From Roseomonas sp. AR75 (lineage in GTDB: Bacteria > Pseudomonadota > Alphaproteobacteria > Acetobacterales > Acetobacteraceae), in the NCBI RefSeq assembly GCF_005222815.1, contig NZ_STGB01000001.1:1550001-1614000 (forward strand): a stretch of DNA of 64,000 nt, written 5' to 3'. A program made the position numbers and the translations under genes. The notes below the pieces were generated by a model. It made no database searches, was not told the origin of the DNA, and was given only the letters and a program-made list of their open reading frames with translations. How positions within the stretch are numbered: the first letter of the stretch is position 1; every line of letters starts with the position of its first letter. Below are positions 26,071 to 34,768 of the stretch, piece by piece.

Positions 26071-26406
26071 ATGCGTTACCTGCTGCTACTGCCCCTGCTG
26101 CTCGCCGCCTGCGATTCGCCGCGGCTCGCCGGCGGGTCGCTGGACGTGCCGATGGGCGGCGCGCCGCGCGGCACCAGCGATCCGCGCCTCGACGCATGCC
26201 GCGCGGAGGCGACGCGCGTGGTGCAATTCCGCGAGCGCGGCCAGCTCATGCGCACCGACGAGACCGAGTCCGGCCGCGGCTTCATCACGGTCGCGCCCTA
26301 CAGCCGCGCCGAGAACGACCGCGCTTCCGCCCAGCTGACCCGCGACCAGATGATCCAGGATTGCTTGCGCCAGGGATCGGCCCAGGGACAGGCGCCGGGG
26401 CGCTAG
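26071..26406 (+). CDS. Small lipoprotein
   Basis: A 111-residue protein with a lipoprotein signal: MRYLLLLPLLLAAC, lipobox LAAC with Cys 14 as the lipidated residue. The mature part (DPRLDACRAEATRVVQFRERGQL) is hydrophilic and helical, with two further cysteines. Similar short lipoproteins are common in Acetobacteraceae, but I know no function. The next gene starts 12 bases later. Confidence 0.8.
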   Translation: MRYLLLLPLLLAACDSPRLAGGSLDVPMGGAPRGTSDPRLDACRAEATRVVQFRERGQLMRTDETESGRGFITVAPYSRAENDRASAQLTRDQMIQDCLRQGSAQGQAPGR

Positions 26407-26418
26407 GGCGGCAGCGAG

Positions 26419-27672
26419 GTGGCCTCGCGCAGCGCCCTCGGGCGCGCGCTCTCGCACCGGGACAGCCGCATCTTCTTCGGCGGGTCGATGGTGGCCTGGA
26501 CCGGCCTCTGGATGCAGCGCATCGCCGTCTCCTGGCTCGCCTGGGAGCTGACGGGCAGCGCCTTCTGGGTCGGCATGGTCGCCTTCTGCGACCTGGCGCC
26601 GGCGGTCTTCATCAGCCCGCTCGCCGGCGCCGTGGCGGACCGGGTGGACCGCGTCAAACTGGCGCTGTGGTCGCAGGTCGGCATCGCGGCGCAGGCCGCG
26701 GCGGTGGCCGGCATCACCGCCAGCGGTCACATGACCATCGGGGTGCTGCTGGTGCTGGAGGTGCTGGGCGGCATGGCCGGCTCCTTCGCGCAGCCGGCGC
26801 GGCAGACGCTGATGCCGGGCATCGTGCCGCGCGCCGACCTGCCGGCGGCGGTCGCCGCCAACTCGCTGACCTTCGCCGTGGCTCGCTTCGTCGGCCCGGC
26901 CATCGCGGGCCCCGTCATCGCCGCCTTCGGCGTGGTGCCCGCCATCGCCGCCAATGCCGTGGGCTACCTGGTTTCCGGGCTGACGCTGCTGCTGCTCAAC
27001 GTGGCCGGCGCCGAGCGGCGCGGCCATGCCGGCAAGGGCGGCATCTGGGCCGAGGTGGCCGATGGCGTGCGCTATGCCGCGCGCCATGCCGGGCTCGGCC
27101 CGCTGCTGCTCTATGCCGCGCTGACCGCGATGCTGCTGCGCGGCGTGCAGGAGGTGCTGCCGCCCTTCGTCGAGCGCATCTACGGGCTGGGCGCCGAGAG
27201 CCTCGCGGTGCTGACCGCCTGCTTCGGCGTGGGCGCGCTGACCGCGGGGCTCTGGGTGGCAAGCCGCGGCCGGCTGGAGGGCACGACGCGGCTCGCGGTG
27301 TGGTCGGGCCTGGCGCAGGCCGGCGCGACCGCCGGCTTCGTCGCGACCGGCTTCTTCCCGCTGGGCATGCTGAGCGCGGCGCTGATCGGCGCCTTTGCCT
27401 CGGTGCAGGGGATAACGGTGCAGACCCTGATCCAGGCGGCGACGGACCCGGTCTATCGCGGGCGGATGCTGAGCCTCTGGGGCCTGATCACCCGCGCCTT
27501 CCCCGCGCTCGGCGCGCTGGCGCTCGGCGCGGCGGGCGAGGCCTTCGGGTTGCGCCTGCCCACCCTTGCCGCCGTCGGCCTGTTCCTGGCGGCCTTCGCC
27601 TGGGGGCTCTGGCGGCTGAAGCGCATGCAGGCGGAGCTCGAGGGCGTGCCGCCCGACATCTCCGCACGGTGA
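26419..27672 (+). CDS. MFS transporter (EntS/MFS_3 type)
   Basis: A 417-residue membrane protein with about twelve hydrophobic segments in two halves separated near residue 200 (NVAGAERRGHAGKGG). FFGGSMVAWTGLWMQRIAVSW and SPLAGAVADRVDRVKL (loop 2-3 motif A) are characteristic of the MFS_3/EntS branch, which exports siderophores and drugs. The start is a GTG at 26419. Substrate is not predictable. It lies between a lipoprotein gene and ridA without overlaps. Confidence 0.88.
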   Translation: MASRSALGRALSHRDSRIFFGGSMVAWTGLWMQRIAVSWLAWELTGSAFWVGMVAFCDLAPAVFISPLAGAVADRVDRVKLALWSQVGIAAQAAAVAGITASGHMTIGVLLVLEVLGGMAGSFAQPARQTLMPGIVPRADLPAAVAANSLTFAVARFVGPAIAGPVIAAFGVVPAIAANAVGYLVSGLTLLLLNVAGAERRGHAGKGGIWAEVADGVRYAARHAGLGPLLLYAALTAMLLRGVQEVLPPFVERIYGLGAESLAVLTACFGVGALTAGLWVASRGRLEGTTRLAVWSGLAQAGATAGFVATGFFPLGMLSAALIGAFASVQGITVQTLIQAATDPVYRGRMLSLWGLITRAFPALGALALGAAGEAFGLRLPTLAAVGLFLAAFAWGLWRLKRMQAELEGVPPDISAR

Positions 27673-27739
27673 GCCGTTTCCACGCGGCGCCAAACCGCAT
27701 TAGAACCCGCGCGCGCCATCATCCCAGGAGGTCCGCGCC

Positions 27740-28090
27740 GTGTCCAAGATCACCCGCCAGGGCAGCAACCAGATCCTCTCGAGCTCGGTCGAGTACCACA
27801 ACTTCGTCTACCTGGCCGGGATGACCGCCGACGACCTCTCCAAGGACGTGGCGGGCCAGACGCGGGAGGTGATCGCGAAGATCGACGCCGCGCTGGAATC
27901 CAACGGCACCGACAAGACGCGCCTGCTGCAGGCGCAGATCTGGCTGAAGGACATCCGCGATCGCGACGCGATGAACAAGGTGTGGGTGGAGTGGCTGGGC
28001 GATGCCGGCCGTCCGGCGCGCGCCTGCGTGCAGGCCAACATGGCCGACCCGCGCCACCTGGTGGAGATCATGGTCACGGCCTGCAAGTAG
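27740..28090 (+). CDS. RidA family (YjgF/YER057c/UK114) protein
   Basis: A 116-residue RidA-family protein: NFVYLAGMTADD, LLQAQIWLKDIRDRDAMNKVW and the signature RPARACVQANMADPRHLVEI near the C-terminus, where the Arg (RAC) is the imine-deaminase residue. RidA hydrolyses reactive enamines and imines from PLP enzymes. The start is GTG at 27740 with GGAGG about ten bases upstream. A strong hairpin follows the stop. Confidence 0.9.
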   Translation: MSKITRQGSNQILSSSVEYHNFVYLAGMTADDLSKDVAGQTREVIAKIDAALESNGTDKTRLLQAQIWLKDIRDRDAMNKVWVEWLGDAGRPARACVQANMADPRHLVEIMVTACK

Positions 28091-28108
28091 CCGGCCGGGT
28101 TGTGCGGT

Positions 28109-28133
28109 CGCCGGCCTCCTCTCGGGGCCGGCG
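28109..28133 (+). terminator. Strong hairpin after ridA
   Basis: CGCCGGCC (28109-28116) pairs perfectly with GGCCGGCG (28126-28133) around a 9-base loop. No T-run follows, so if it terminates ridA transcription it is not a classic intrinsic terminator. Confidence 0.45.
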
Positions 28134-28431
28134 AGTTGCGTAACCGCAACGGGCTTCCGGCTCATGACAGCCATGCCACCGCTGCGTGACGAGTCTGTTT
28201 CGCGTGTTTCGTGTGTTGCATCAAAGCCGCAACACTGTGTCACCTTCGCGTTGCGCGTTTCGATGTAGGACGATTTCCCGCAACAAGTCGCTTATCCACA
28301 GGGCTGCCGAACGAATCACGACAGATTACTGCATGTAACGCACACGGCGGGTTGGCAGGCAGCGAACCGCCCGGATACCCCATTCTCACGGGTCCGTTAC
28401 GGGTCTGGTGGGCACTGGCAGGGGTTTCCGA
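28134..28431. other. Non-coding region upstream of the CHAP gene
   Basis: About 300 bases without a gene, visibly less GC-rich than neighbours (GTCTGTTTCGCGTGTTTCGTGTGTTGC). It should contain the promoter of the CHAP-domain gene. I cannot pick out confident -35 and -10 boxes. TTATCCACA near 28290 matches a DnaA box, but one box alone is not evidence of an origin. Confidence 0.45.
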
Positions 28432-29229
28432 ATGCGGGCAGGACGCGCGCTGGTTTGTGGCTTCGCCATGCTTGTCGCAACCGCCGTGGGGTCGGCGGCG
28501 GATGCGGCGGGGGAACGGCAGGCGAGGGGAACCAGCGCGCAGAACGCCAGCGCCCCGCAGCGCAGCGCGGCACGCCCCGCAACCGCCCGCCGCGCGCCCG
28601 CGCGTCCGGCTGCGCAGCGCGCCCAGGCACGCCAGACGCCGCAGCAACAGAACGCGGCCCGCTCGCCCGAGTTGCGCAACGCGATGCATAGCGGCGGCAC
28701 GCCGATCCTGCATGTCGCGCAGAGCTCCGGCCTCTCCTGCGTTCCTTTCGCCCGCATGGCCACGGGTATGCAGATCAGCGGGGATGCGCGGATGTGGTGG
28801 CACAATGCCGCCGGCAGCTACGACCGCGGCAGCCGGCCGGAACGCGGCTCCGTCCTCGCCTTCACCGCCTCGGGCGGCATGCGCCGCGGGCACGTCGCGG
28901 TCGTCAGCCGCGTGGTCAATGACCGCACCATCCTGATCGACCACTCCAACTGGGCCGGCCCCGGCATCCGGCGCGGCACGGTGATGCGCGGCGTGACCGT
29001 GGTGGACGTGTCCGACCGCAACGACTGGACCGCGGTGCGGGTGCAGGTGGGCTGGAACAACGACGCCTTCGGCCGCACCTATTCGACCTATGGCTTCATC
29101 TACAACCGCCGGCCCGGCGAGCGCATCCGCATGGCCGGCGCCGCGGCGATGCAGGAGGTGGCGGAGGCTCAGCCTTCCCCGCATGCCGCGCAGCATATGC
29201 GCCTGGCGGCGGAGACGCTCGGCCGCTGA
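28432..29229 (+). CDS. Exported CHAP-domain protein (putative peptidoglycan amidase)
   Basis: A 265-residue protein: signal peptide (residues 1-26, FAMLVATAVGSAADA), a low-complexity Ala/Arg/Pro/Gln stretch (about 27-85), then a CHAP/NlpC-P60-like domain with Cys in SGLSCVPFARM, the PERGSVLAF block and His in RGHVAVV. CHAP enzymes cleave peptidoglycan peptides or amides. I chose ATG 28432, which has GGCAGGGG eight bases upstream, over a GTG at 28408. It probably acts in cell-wall remodelling. No partner gene adjoins. Confidence 0.85.
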   Translation: MRAGRALVCGFAMLVATAVGSAADAAGERQARGTSAQNASAPQRSAARPATARRAPARPAAQRAQARQTPQQQNAARSPELRNAMHSGGTPILHVAQSSGLSCVPFARMATGMQISGDARMWWHNAAGSYDRGSRPERGSVLAFTASGGMRRGHVAVVSRVVNDRTILIDHSNWAGPGIRRGTVMRGVTVVDVSDRNDWTAVRVQVGWNNDAFGRTYSTYGFIYNRRPGERIRMAGAAAMQEVAEAQPSPHAAQHMRLAAETLGR

Positions 29230-29290
29230 GCCGGCGGGAACCGCCGCGCCGCGCCATGTGCTAACCTCCGCAACAGGCGGAGGCCGAGGG

Positions 29291-29791
29291 ATGCACGACA
29301 AGCGGGCGGATGGCGCGGAGCGGCTGATGCTCCCGACAGGGGGCGAGATCCCCAACAACCCGAGGCTGCCGGTGCTGCTGCACCGTGCGGCCGTGCCGCC
29401 GGGCGATGCCGCGGCGGCGGAGGCGCTGTTCGCGGGGCGTGGCTGGCCGCCGGCTTGGCGCAACGGGATCTACGACTTCCACCACTACCACCCCAACGCG
29501 CATGAGGCGCTGGCGATCGCGCGGGGCAGCGTGCGGGTCAGGCTCGGCGGCGAGGCGGGGGTGACGCTCGACCTCGCGGCCGGCGACGTGGTGGTGCTGC
29601 CGGCCGGCACGGGGCACCGCAACCTCGGCCAGTCGCCCGACCTGCTGGTGGTCGGCGCCTACCCGCCCGGCGATCCGCCCGAGCAATACACCGGGCGCCC
29701 CGGCGAGCAGCTGCGCGCCGAGCGCGCCATCCCCGCCACCCCCGACCCGCCCTGCGATCCCGTGACGGGCGCGCCCTATCCGCATGGATGA
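29291..29791 (+). CDS. Cupin-domain protein
   Basis: A 166-residue protein with one cupin barrel: HPNAHEALAIARGSVRV (motif 1) and DLAAGDVVVLPAGTGHRNLG (motif 2). It resembles YjlB-type cupins. The metal-ligand set is partly present (His, His, Glu, His). GAGGG precedes the ATG. Its end overlaps the following methyltransferase by eight bases. No enzymatic role can be assigned. Confidence 0.85.
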   Translation: MHDKRADGAERLMLPTGGEIPNNPRLPVLLHRAAVPPGDAAAAEALFAGRGWPPAWRNGIYDFHHYHPNAHEALAIARGSVRVRLGGEAGVTLDLAAGDVVVLPAGTGHRNLGQSPDLLVVGAYPPGDPPEQYTGRPGEQLRAERAIPATPDPPCDPVTGAPYPHG

Positions 29792-30503
29792 GCTGACCTT
29801 CCACAGCCGGCTGCACCGGCCGGGCACGATCCTCGATGCCGGGGCGCATGACGGGCTGCTGGCGCTGCCGCTCTCCCGCCTGGCCGGCGCGCGGGTGCTG
29901 GCCTTCGAGCCGCTGCCCGCCGCCTTCGCGCGGCTGCGCGCGGCGACGCTCGCCGAGTATGGCGCGCCGCCCCCGCATGTGACGCTGCGGCCGGAAGCGC
30001 TGGGCGCGGCGCCGGGGCGGCTGACGCTCTCGGTGCCGGTGCTGCAGGGCGTGGCGCAGGAGCAATGGGCCAGCCTCGCGAAGGATTATGCCGCCTTCGC
30101 CTCCGTCCGGGCGGAGCGCCACGAGGTCGAGGTGATCACCCTCGATTCCCTCGGCCTGCGCGACCTCACTCATCTCAAGGTCGATGTGGAGGGACACGAG
30201 CAGGAGGTGCTGGAGGGCGGGCGGGAGACGCTGGCCCGCTGCCGCCCGGTGATCAGCCTGGAACTGGAGGAGCGCCACCGCGCCGGCTCCACCCGCGACG
30301 TCCCTGCCCTGCTCGCCGCGCTCGGCTACGAGACGCGGTTCTGGCTGGATGGCGCGATGCAGCCGCTTTCCGCCTTCGATCCCGCCACGATGCAGGTGGC
30401 GTCGAGCGACCCGGCGGTGTTCGGCGCCTCCGACCCCTATGTCTTCACCTTCTACGCCTGGCCCGTGGAGCGGGCGGCCGAGGTGCTGGCCGCGCTCAAC
30501 TGA
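29784..30503 (+). CDS. FkbM family SAM-dependent methyltransferase
   Basis: A 239-residue Rossmann methyltransferase. ILDAGAHDGLLALPLSRLAG is the SAM-binding motif I, VLAFEPLPAAFARLR the acidic loop, and LTHLKVDVEGHEQEVLEG is the diagnostic FkbM block near residue 130. FkbM enzymes methylate hydroxyls on sugars or polyketides. It overlaps the cupin gene upstream and converges on epmA with an eight-base overlap of the 3' ends. Substrate is unknown. Confidence 0.9.
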   Translation: MDELTFHSRLHRPGTILDAGAHDGLLALPLSRLAGARVLAFEPLPAAFARLRAATLAEYGAPPPHVTLRPEALGAAPGRLTLSVPVLQGVAQEQWASLAKDYAAFASVRAERHEVEVITLDSLGLRDLTHLKVDVEGHEQEVLEGGRETLARCRPVISLELEERHRAGSTRDVPALLAALGYETRFWLDGAMQPLSAFDPATMQVASSDPAVFGASDPYVFTFYAWPVERAAEVLAALN

Positions 30504-31554
30504 CGTCGGAGGGCAGCCAGAGCACCTGGCCGATCCGCTCCGCCCCGCCGGCCAGCATCGCCAGGCGGTCGAAGCCGAGCGCGATGCCGCTGCCCGCGGG
30601 CATGCCGTGGTCGAGGGCGCCCAAAAAATCCTCGTCCACCTCCCAGCCTTCCTCGCCGGCTTCCGCCTTGCGGGCGGCGACGTCGCGGGTGAAGCGGTCG
30701 CGCTGCTCGGCGGGGTCGGTCAGCTCGTCGAAGGCGTTGGCCAGTTCCAGCCCGGCGACGAAGAGCTCGAAGCGCAGCGCCGCGCGCGGATCGGCCGGGT
30801 CGCGGCGGGCGAGTGCGGCCTGGGGGGCGGGCCAGTGGGTGAGGAAGGTGGCGCGGTCCCGGCCGAGGCGGGGTTCCACATGCGTCAGCAGCAGGTGGAA
30901 GAAGGCATCTTCCCAGTTCAGCGTTTCGGACAAATCGAGCCCCGCTTCGCGGGCGGCGCGGTGCAGGGCGGCGGCGTCGCCCTCGGCGGTGCGCGGGTCC
31001 ACGGTCGCCAGGATGTCCAGGCCATTGCAGAACGCCCGGAATGCCTCGGCGCAGGACAGGCGCTCGAACGGTTCGGCGAGGTCCGTGGCGACGCCCTGAT
31101 GCGCCACGTAACGCGGGCACACGCTTCGGACAAACTCCTCGGCCTCGTCCATCAGGCCATCCAGCGTCAGGCCGGGCGCGTACCACTCCAGCATGGTGAA
31201 TTCCGGGGCGTGGCGGGGGCTGAGCTCGCCGTTGCGCCAGACCCGCGCCAGCTCGAACACGCGCCCGGCGCCGGCGACGAGCAGTCGCTTCAGCGCCAGC
31301 TCCGGCGAGGTGCGCAGCCACAGCGTCGTGGCGCGGCCGGCGCCGAGATGCGGGCGGTATTCGGTGCGGAAGGCGCGCAGATGCACCTCCATGCCCGGGG
31401 CGGGCACCAGGCAGGGCGTCTCGGCCTCGGCGTAGCCGCGGGCGGTGAAAAAGGCGCGGGTCTCGGCGGCGAGGCGGGCGCGTCGGCGGAGGAAGGGCAA
31501 CCGGGCCGCGAGGCTTTCGGGGTGCCAATGAGGCGTCGGGCGTGGGAGGGGCAT
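30496..31554 (-). CDS. epmA: Elongation factor P--(R)-beta-lysine ligase
   Basis: A 352-residue class II lysyl-tRNA synthetase-like protein lacking the N-terminal anticodon domain: motif 2 region RVFELARVWRNGELSPRHAPEFTMLEWY and motif 3 GSGIALGFDRLAMLAGG near the end. This is EpmA (PoxA/GenX), which attaches beta-lysine to a conserved lysine of EF-P. It is divergent from epmB across 187 bases that hold a large inverted repeat. efp is present 5 kb downstream in the window, so the pathway is complete apart from the optional hydroxylase EpmC. Confidence 0.93.
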   Translation of the reverse strand: MPLPRPTPHWHPESLAARLPFLRRRARLAAETRAFFTARGYAEAETPCLVPAPGMEVHLRAFRTEYRPHLGAGRATTLWLRTSPELALKRLLVAGAGRVFELARVWRNGELSPRHAPEFTMLEWYAPGLTLDGLMDEAEEFVRSVCPRYVAHQGVATDLAEPFERLSCAEAFRAFCNGLDILATVDPRTAEGDAAALHRAAREAGLDLSETLNWEDAFFHLLLTHVEPRLGRDRATFLTHWPAPQAALARRDPADPRAALRFELFVAGLELANAFDELTDPAEQRDRFTRDVAARKAEAGEEGWEVDEDFLGALDHGMPAGSGIALGFDRLAMLAGGAERIGQVLWLPSDVS

Positions 31555-31586
31555 GGATTCGGGCGGTCCGCCAGTCTAGAGCCAAG

Positions 31587-31716
31587 CCGGGCACGGTCGG
31601 TCGCACCCTCACCCTCCCGCGCGGCGCTGCCGCGCGGGCCCCTCCCTCTCCCGTTGCACGGGAGAGGGTGTCCGGGCGCAGCCCGGACGGGTGAGGGCAC
31701 GACCGACCTGCCCGGT
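31587..31716. repeat. Large inverted repeat between epmA and epmB
   Basis: Arms 31587-31614 and 31689-31716 are near-perfect inverted repeats of about 28 bases (core GGTCGGTCGCACCCTCACCC). Inside are further hairpins: CCCGCGCGGC/GCCGCGCGGG, CCCTCTCCCGT tg cACGGGAGAGGG and TCCGGGC/GCCCGGA. The outer sequence is shared with the repeats at 36998 and 39886. It fills the shared promoter region of the two divergent genes. Confidence 0.85.
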
Positions 31717-31741
31717 TCGGCACGGAGTCTCGTTCGCCAGC

Positions 31742-32722
31742 ATGCCCGATGACGCGACGCCCCGCACGCTGCGCTCCGCCCGCGCCCTGGTGGCGGCCGG
31801 CCTGCTGGACCCGGCCGAGGAAGCGGCCGTGGCCCGCGTGGCCGCGCGCTACGCCATCAGCGTGACGCCCGCCGTGGCCGGGCTGATCGCGGCGCCGGAC
31901 GACCCGATCGGGCGGCAATACATCCCCGACGCCGCCGAGCTTCTGACCGCGCCGCACGAGATCGAGGACCCCACGGCCGACGCCCCCTTCACCCCCGTGA
32001 AGGGCGTGGTGCGGCGCTATCCCGACCGGGCCCTGCTGAAGCCGCTGCTGGCCTGCCCGGTCTATTGCCGCTTCTGCTTCCGGCGGGAGGTGGTGGGCCC
32101 GGATGGCGGGCTGCTGACCGAGGCGGAGCTTGCGGCCGCACTGGACTGGCTGGCCGCGACGCCCGAGATCCGCGAGGTGATCCTGACCGGCGGCGACCCG
32201 CTGATGCTCTCCGCCCGGCGGCTCGGGGCGCTGATGCAGGCTTTCGGACAAATTCCCCATCTGGAGATCATCCGGGTGCACAGCCGGGTGCCGGTGGCCG
32301 ACCCCGCGCGTGTAACCGACGACCTGGTCGCCGCGCTGGATTCGGACAAAGCCTTCTTCCTGTGCGTCCACGCCAACCATGCCCGCGAGTTTTCCGCGGA
32401 CGCCGCGGCGGCGCTGCGGCGGCTTTCGCGCGCGGGGGTGCCGCTGCTGGGCCAATCCGTGCTGCTGCGCGGCGTGAACGACAGCGCGGAGGCCCTGGAA
32501 GACCTGTTCCGGGCGATGCTGCGGCACCGGGTGAAGCCCTATTACCTGCACCAGCTCGACCCCGCGCCCGGCACCGCGCGCTTCCATGTGCCGGAGGCGG
32601 AGGGCCTTGCCCTCGTCGAGAGCCTGCGCGGCCGGATCAGCGGCCTGGCGCAGCCGACCTATGTGAAGGAAACGCCGGGCGGCGGGGGCAAGGTGCCGGT
32701 GCGGCGGGCGGCAGCGCGCTGA
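31742..32722 (+). CDS. epmB: EF-P lysine 2,3-aminomutase (KamA-type radical SAM)
   Basis: A 326-residue radical SAM enzyme. The cluster motif is CPVYCRFCFRRE (CxxxCxxC) near residue 103, with ILTGGDPLMLS as SAM-binding strand and HANHAREFSADAAAAL later. Length matches EpmB (YjeK), shorter than true clostridial KamA, and the neighbour is epmA, so it should convert lysine to (R)-beta-lysine for EF-P. PLP lysine lies in the C-terminal part (YVKETPGGGGKVP). ATG 31742 fits the family start. Confidence 0.92.
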   Translation: MPDDATPRTLRSARALVAAGLLDPAEEAAVARVAARYAISVTPAVAGLIAAPDDPIGRQYIPDAAELLTAPHEIEDPTADAPFTPVKGVVRRYPDRALLKPLLACPVYCRFCFRREVVGPDGGLLTEAELAAALDWLAATPEIREVILTGGDPLMLSARRLGALMQAFGQIPHLEIIRVHSRVPVADPARVTDDLVAALDSDKAFFLCVHANHAREFSADAAAALRRLSRAGVPLLGQSVLLRGVNDSAEALEDLFRAMLRHRVKPYYLHQLDPAPGTARFHVPEAEGLALVESLRGRISGLAQPTYVKETPGGGGKVPVRRAAAR

Positions 32723-32865
32723 ACGCCGGCGGCCGGGGGACGAAGCCGCCGGCGCGGTGGAGGGCGCGGCCGGCCTCGGCCGCTGGGAGCGTCGCGCGCG
32801 CATCCATGAGAACATACAGGAAACGCGCGGCAACCTGCCACCGGAATCAGGCGCCCGCCACGCCG

Positions 32866-33588
32866 CTACGGCACCGCCGGCGGCCCGCCGAAGGCGTAGC
32901 GCAGCCCGAACAGGATCAGCGAGTGCTGCTGCGATTCGAGGGTCAGCGGCGCATCCGTGCGCCGGCCCCGCGGGTTGATGCGGAAGCCGTCATAGCTCTG
33001 GTGGCCGAAGGTGCCGAGGAAGCGATACTCCGCCGTGAGCGACAGGCCCGGCACCGCGCGCAGCGGGAAGGCCGCGCCGAGGATGGCCTGGTAGGCGAAG
33101 GCGCTGTCGGTGCCGGATGCGCTCATCCCGAAGGCGCGGCCATCGGCCGGGCCGAGGCGGTAGTCGTCGAGCTCCGTCCACTGGTAGCCCAGGCCGGCGC
33201 CCAGATAAGGCCGCACCCAGTCCACGCCGAGCCGGACGTCGTAGAAGCCGTTGACCATCAGCCCGTAGCTGCGCTGCGACCCGCCCGAGAAATTGGCCAC
33301 GTCCGTGCCGCTGATCGAGCCGATGGACGAGGACCGGTAGGAGCCCTCCAGCTCCGCGCGGAACCCGTTCGCGAAGCCGTAGCCGAGCGACAGCACGCCG
33401 GCGAAGCCGGTGCCCCAGCTGATATCCAGCGCCTCGTCCGCCAGGCCCGAGGCGATGATGGTCTGGTCCTGCGGGATGTCGAAACCCATGCCCGCGGCGA
33501 GATAGAGCCCCGGCGCCGGCTGCGCCGATGCCATTGCGGGCAGGGCGACGGCAAGCGCGCCGACCAGGGCGCAACGCGTGACAGTCAT
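32866..33588 (-). CDS. Outer-membrane beta-barrel protein (OmpA-like/Omp25 type)
   Basis: A 240-residue exported protein. The signal peptide is MTVTRCALVGALAVALPAMASAQ. Alternating strands such as GLYLAAGMGFDIPQ, FAGVLSLGYGFANGFRAELE and WVRPYLGAGLGYQW end in the terminal strand HSLILFGLRYAF, the C-terminal aromatic signature for BAM insertion (followed by GGPPAVP). It is an eight-stranded porin-like barrel of the type found in many Alphaproteobacteria. GAGGT precedes ATG 33588. No specific ligand is predictable. Confidence 0.85.
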   Translation of the reverse strand: MTVTRCALVGALAVALPAMASAQPAPGLYLAAGMGFDIPQDQTIIASGLADEALDISWGTGFAGVLSLGYGFANGFRAELEGSYRSSSIGSISGTDVANFSGGSQRSYGLMVNGFYDVRLGVDWVRPYLGAGLGYQWTELDDYRLGPADGRAFGMSASGTDSAFAYQAILGAAFPLRAVPGLSLTAEYRFLGTFGHQSYDGFRINPRGRRTDAPLTLESQQHSLILFGLRYAFGGPPAVP

Positions 33589-33745
33589 CGCGGTGACCTC
33601 CTCCCGTTTCCGGCGGGCCGACCGAAGCGCAGGGCCCGCGCGACACCTCCCTTCATAAGGAAGATCGAACGGATCGGAGATGATCTCGATCAAGCCGGCG
33701 GCGGCGCACGCCCGCGGTGTTCCGGGGCGGTGCGGTGCGGTGTGG

Positions 33746-34420
33746 TCAGGCGCCGGGCGGCGTGCCCCAATGGGGCGGCCAGGTCTCGCGGACCACGGGC
33801 AGCGCCTCCATCCGCGCCATCCAGCCCGCAAGCTTCGGCCCGGCGAGTTCGCCTTCCGTGAGGCCCGGATTTCGCTGTGCGATGCGGCGGCCGAGGGCGA
33901 TCAGCGGAAACAGCGTGAGGTCCGCCGCCGAAAGCCCGCCCGCCAGGTATTTTTGTTCGTTGATTCGGCTTTCCCAGAACGACAATTCCTGCCGCATGCC
34001 GGCCCAGGCGGCGGCGATGCGGGGCGGGTCCCGGCGGTCGGCGGGGGTGAAGAGCACGGCCTCCACGAGGTGTTCGAGCTCCGGCGCGAAGTAGCCATCG
34101 GCCTCCCGCACCATGCGGCGCTGGATGGCGCGGCGGCGCGGATCGGCATCGAGCAGCGGCGGGGTGGAGGCGATGTCCTCGAGGTATTCGAGGATGGCGG
34201 CGGATTCATAGAGGCTGAATTCTTCTTTCGTCTTGTCGTCCTCCTCGATGAGGACGGGGACGCGGCGACGGGGGTTGAGGGCGGCGAAGTCGGCGCTGCG
34301 GAAATCGCCGGCGTCGTAGGACATGGGGCGGAGCGTGTGCGGGATTTTCTTCAGTGCCAGCGCCATGTGGACGCGCCAGGTGTAGGGGGAGCCGGAGAGG
34401 TAGAGCAGCGTGAGGGGCAT
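33746..34420 (-). CDS. Glutathione S-transferase family protein
   Basis: A 224-residue protein: an N-terminal thioredoxin-like GST domain (TLLYLSGSPYTWRVHMALALKK; PRRRVPVLIEED; LYESAAILEYLED, with the cis-Pro and the Glu-Ser glutathione-binding pair) and a C-terminal helical domain (AGGLSAADLTLFPLIALG). It probably conjugates or reduces electrophiles with glutathione. It is the last GC-rich gene before the AT-rich insert. A Shine-Dalgarno-like AAGGAGG lies just upstream of the ATG. Confidence 0.9.
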   Translation of the reverse strand: MPLTLLYLSGSPYTWRVHMALALKKIPHTLRPMSYDAGDFRSADFAALNPRRRVPVLIEEDDKTKEEFSLYESAAILEYLEDIASTPPLLDADPRRRAIQRRMVREADGYFAPELEHLVEAVLFTPADRRDPPRIAAAWAGMRQELSFWESRINEQKYLAGGLSAADLTLFPLIALGRRIAQRNPGLTEGELAGPKLAGWMARMEALPVVRETWPPHWGTPPGA

Positions 34421-34768
34421 GGGGGCCTCCTTGGGGGTGCTGCGGCGTCGGGTTTAGAGGTAACCTTGATGACCCGATAGGGTGCGGGGGAAAGCTGGAC
34501 TCAAGGGTCAAATCAATCGTCTCGCGTAGCATTAGATCACCAGGCGCGATAACGGGCTTGAGAGCGGGCGTCGGGCGGAGGTCGCGCCCCTCCAACGCTA
34601 CCATACTAAGGACGTGATGTGCCGGCACATTGCCATGGGATGAAGCTTTGACAGCGCAGGGATGTCGTGCATCTGCGCTACATGCTGGAAGACCGTTGCG
34701 AAGCAGCTTGGCAGAACTGCTTTATCCGACCGATAGTCGGATCGTGCTCGGGTGAGGGAGAAGTCGGA
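34421..34768. other. Composition junction in front of the AT-rich ATPase gene
   Basis: GC content falls gradually across this 348-base region. No reading frame here is convincing, though an ATG at 34667 could extend the ATPase by 34 residues. It contains the palindrome at 34724-34742. I looked for direct repeats matching the other edge (36242-36383) and for integrase remnants and saw none. Confidence 0.5.
34724..34742. promoter_or_regulatory. Perfect palindrome 27 bases before the ATPase start
   Basis: ATCCGAC (34724-34730) and GTCGGAT (34736-34742) are perfect inverted repeats around CGATA. Position just upstream of the Shine-Dalgarno suggests either an operator or a 5'-UTR hairpin. No regulator gene is adjacent. 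Confidence 0.5.

Noticed and set aside
28285..28300. TTATCCACA as a DnaA box marking a replication origin
   Set aside because: A single box without an AT-rich unwinding region, a cluster of boxes or dnaA/parAB genes.
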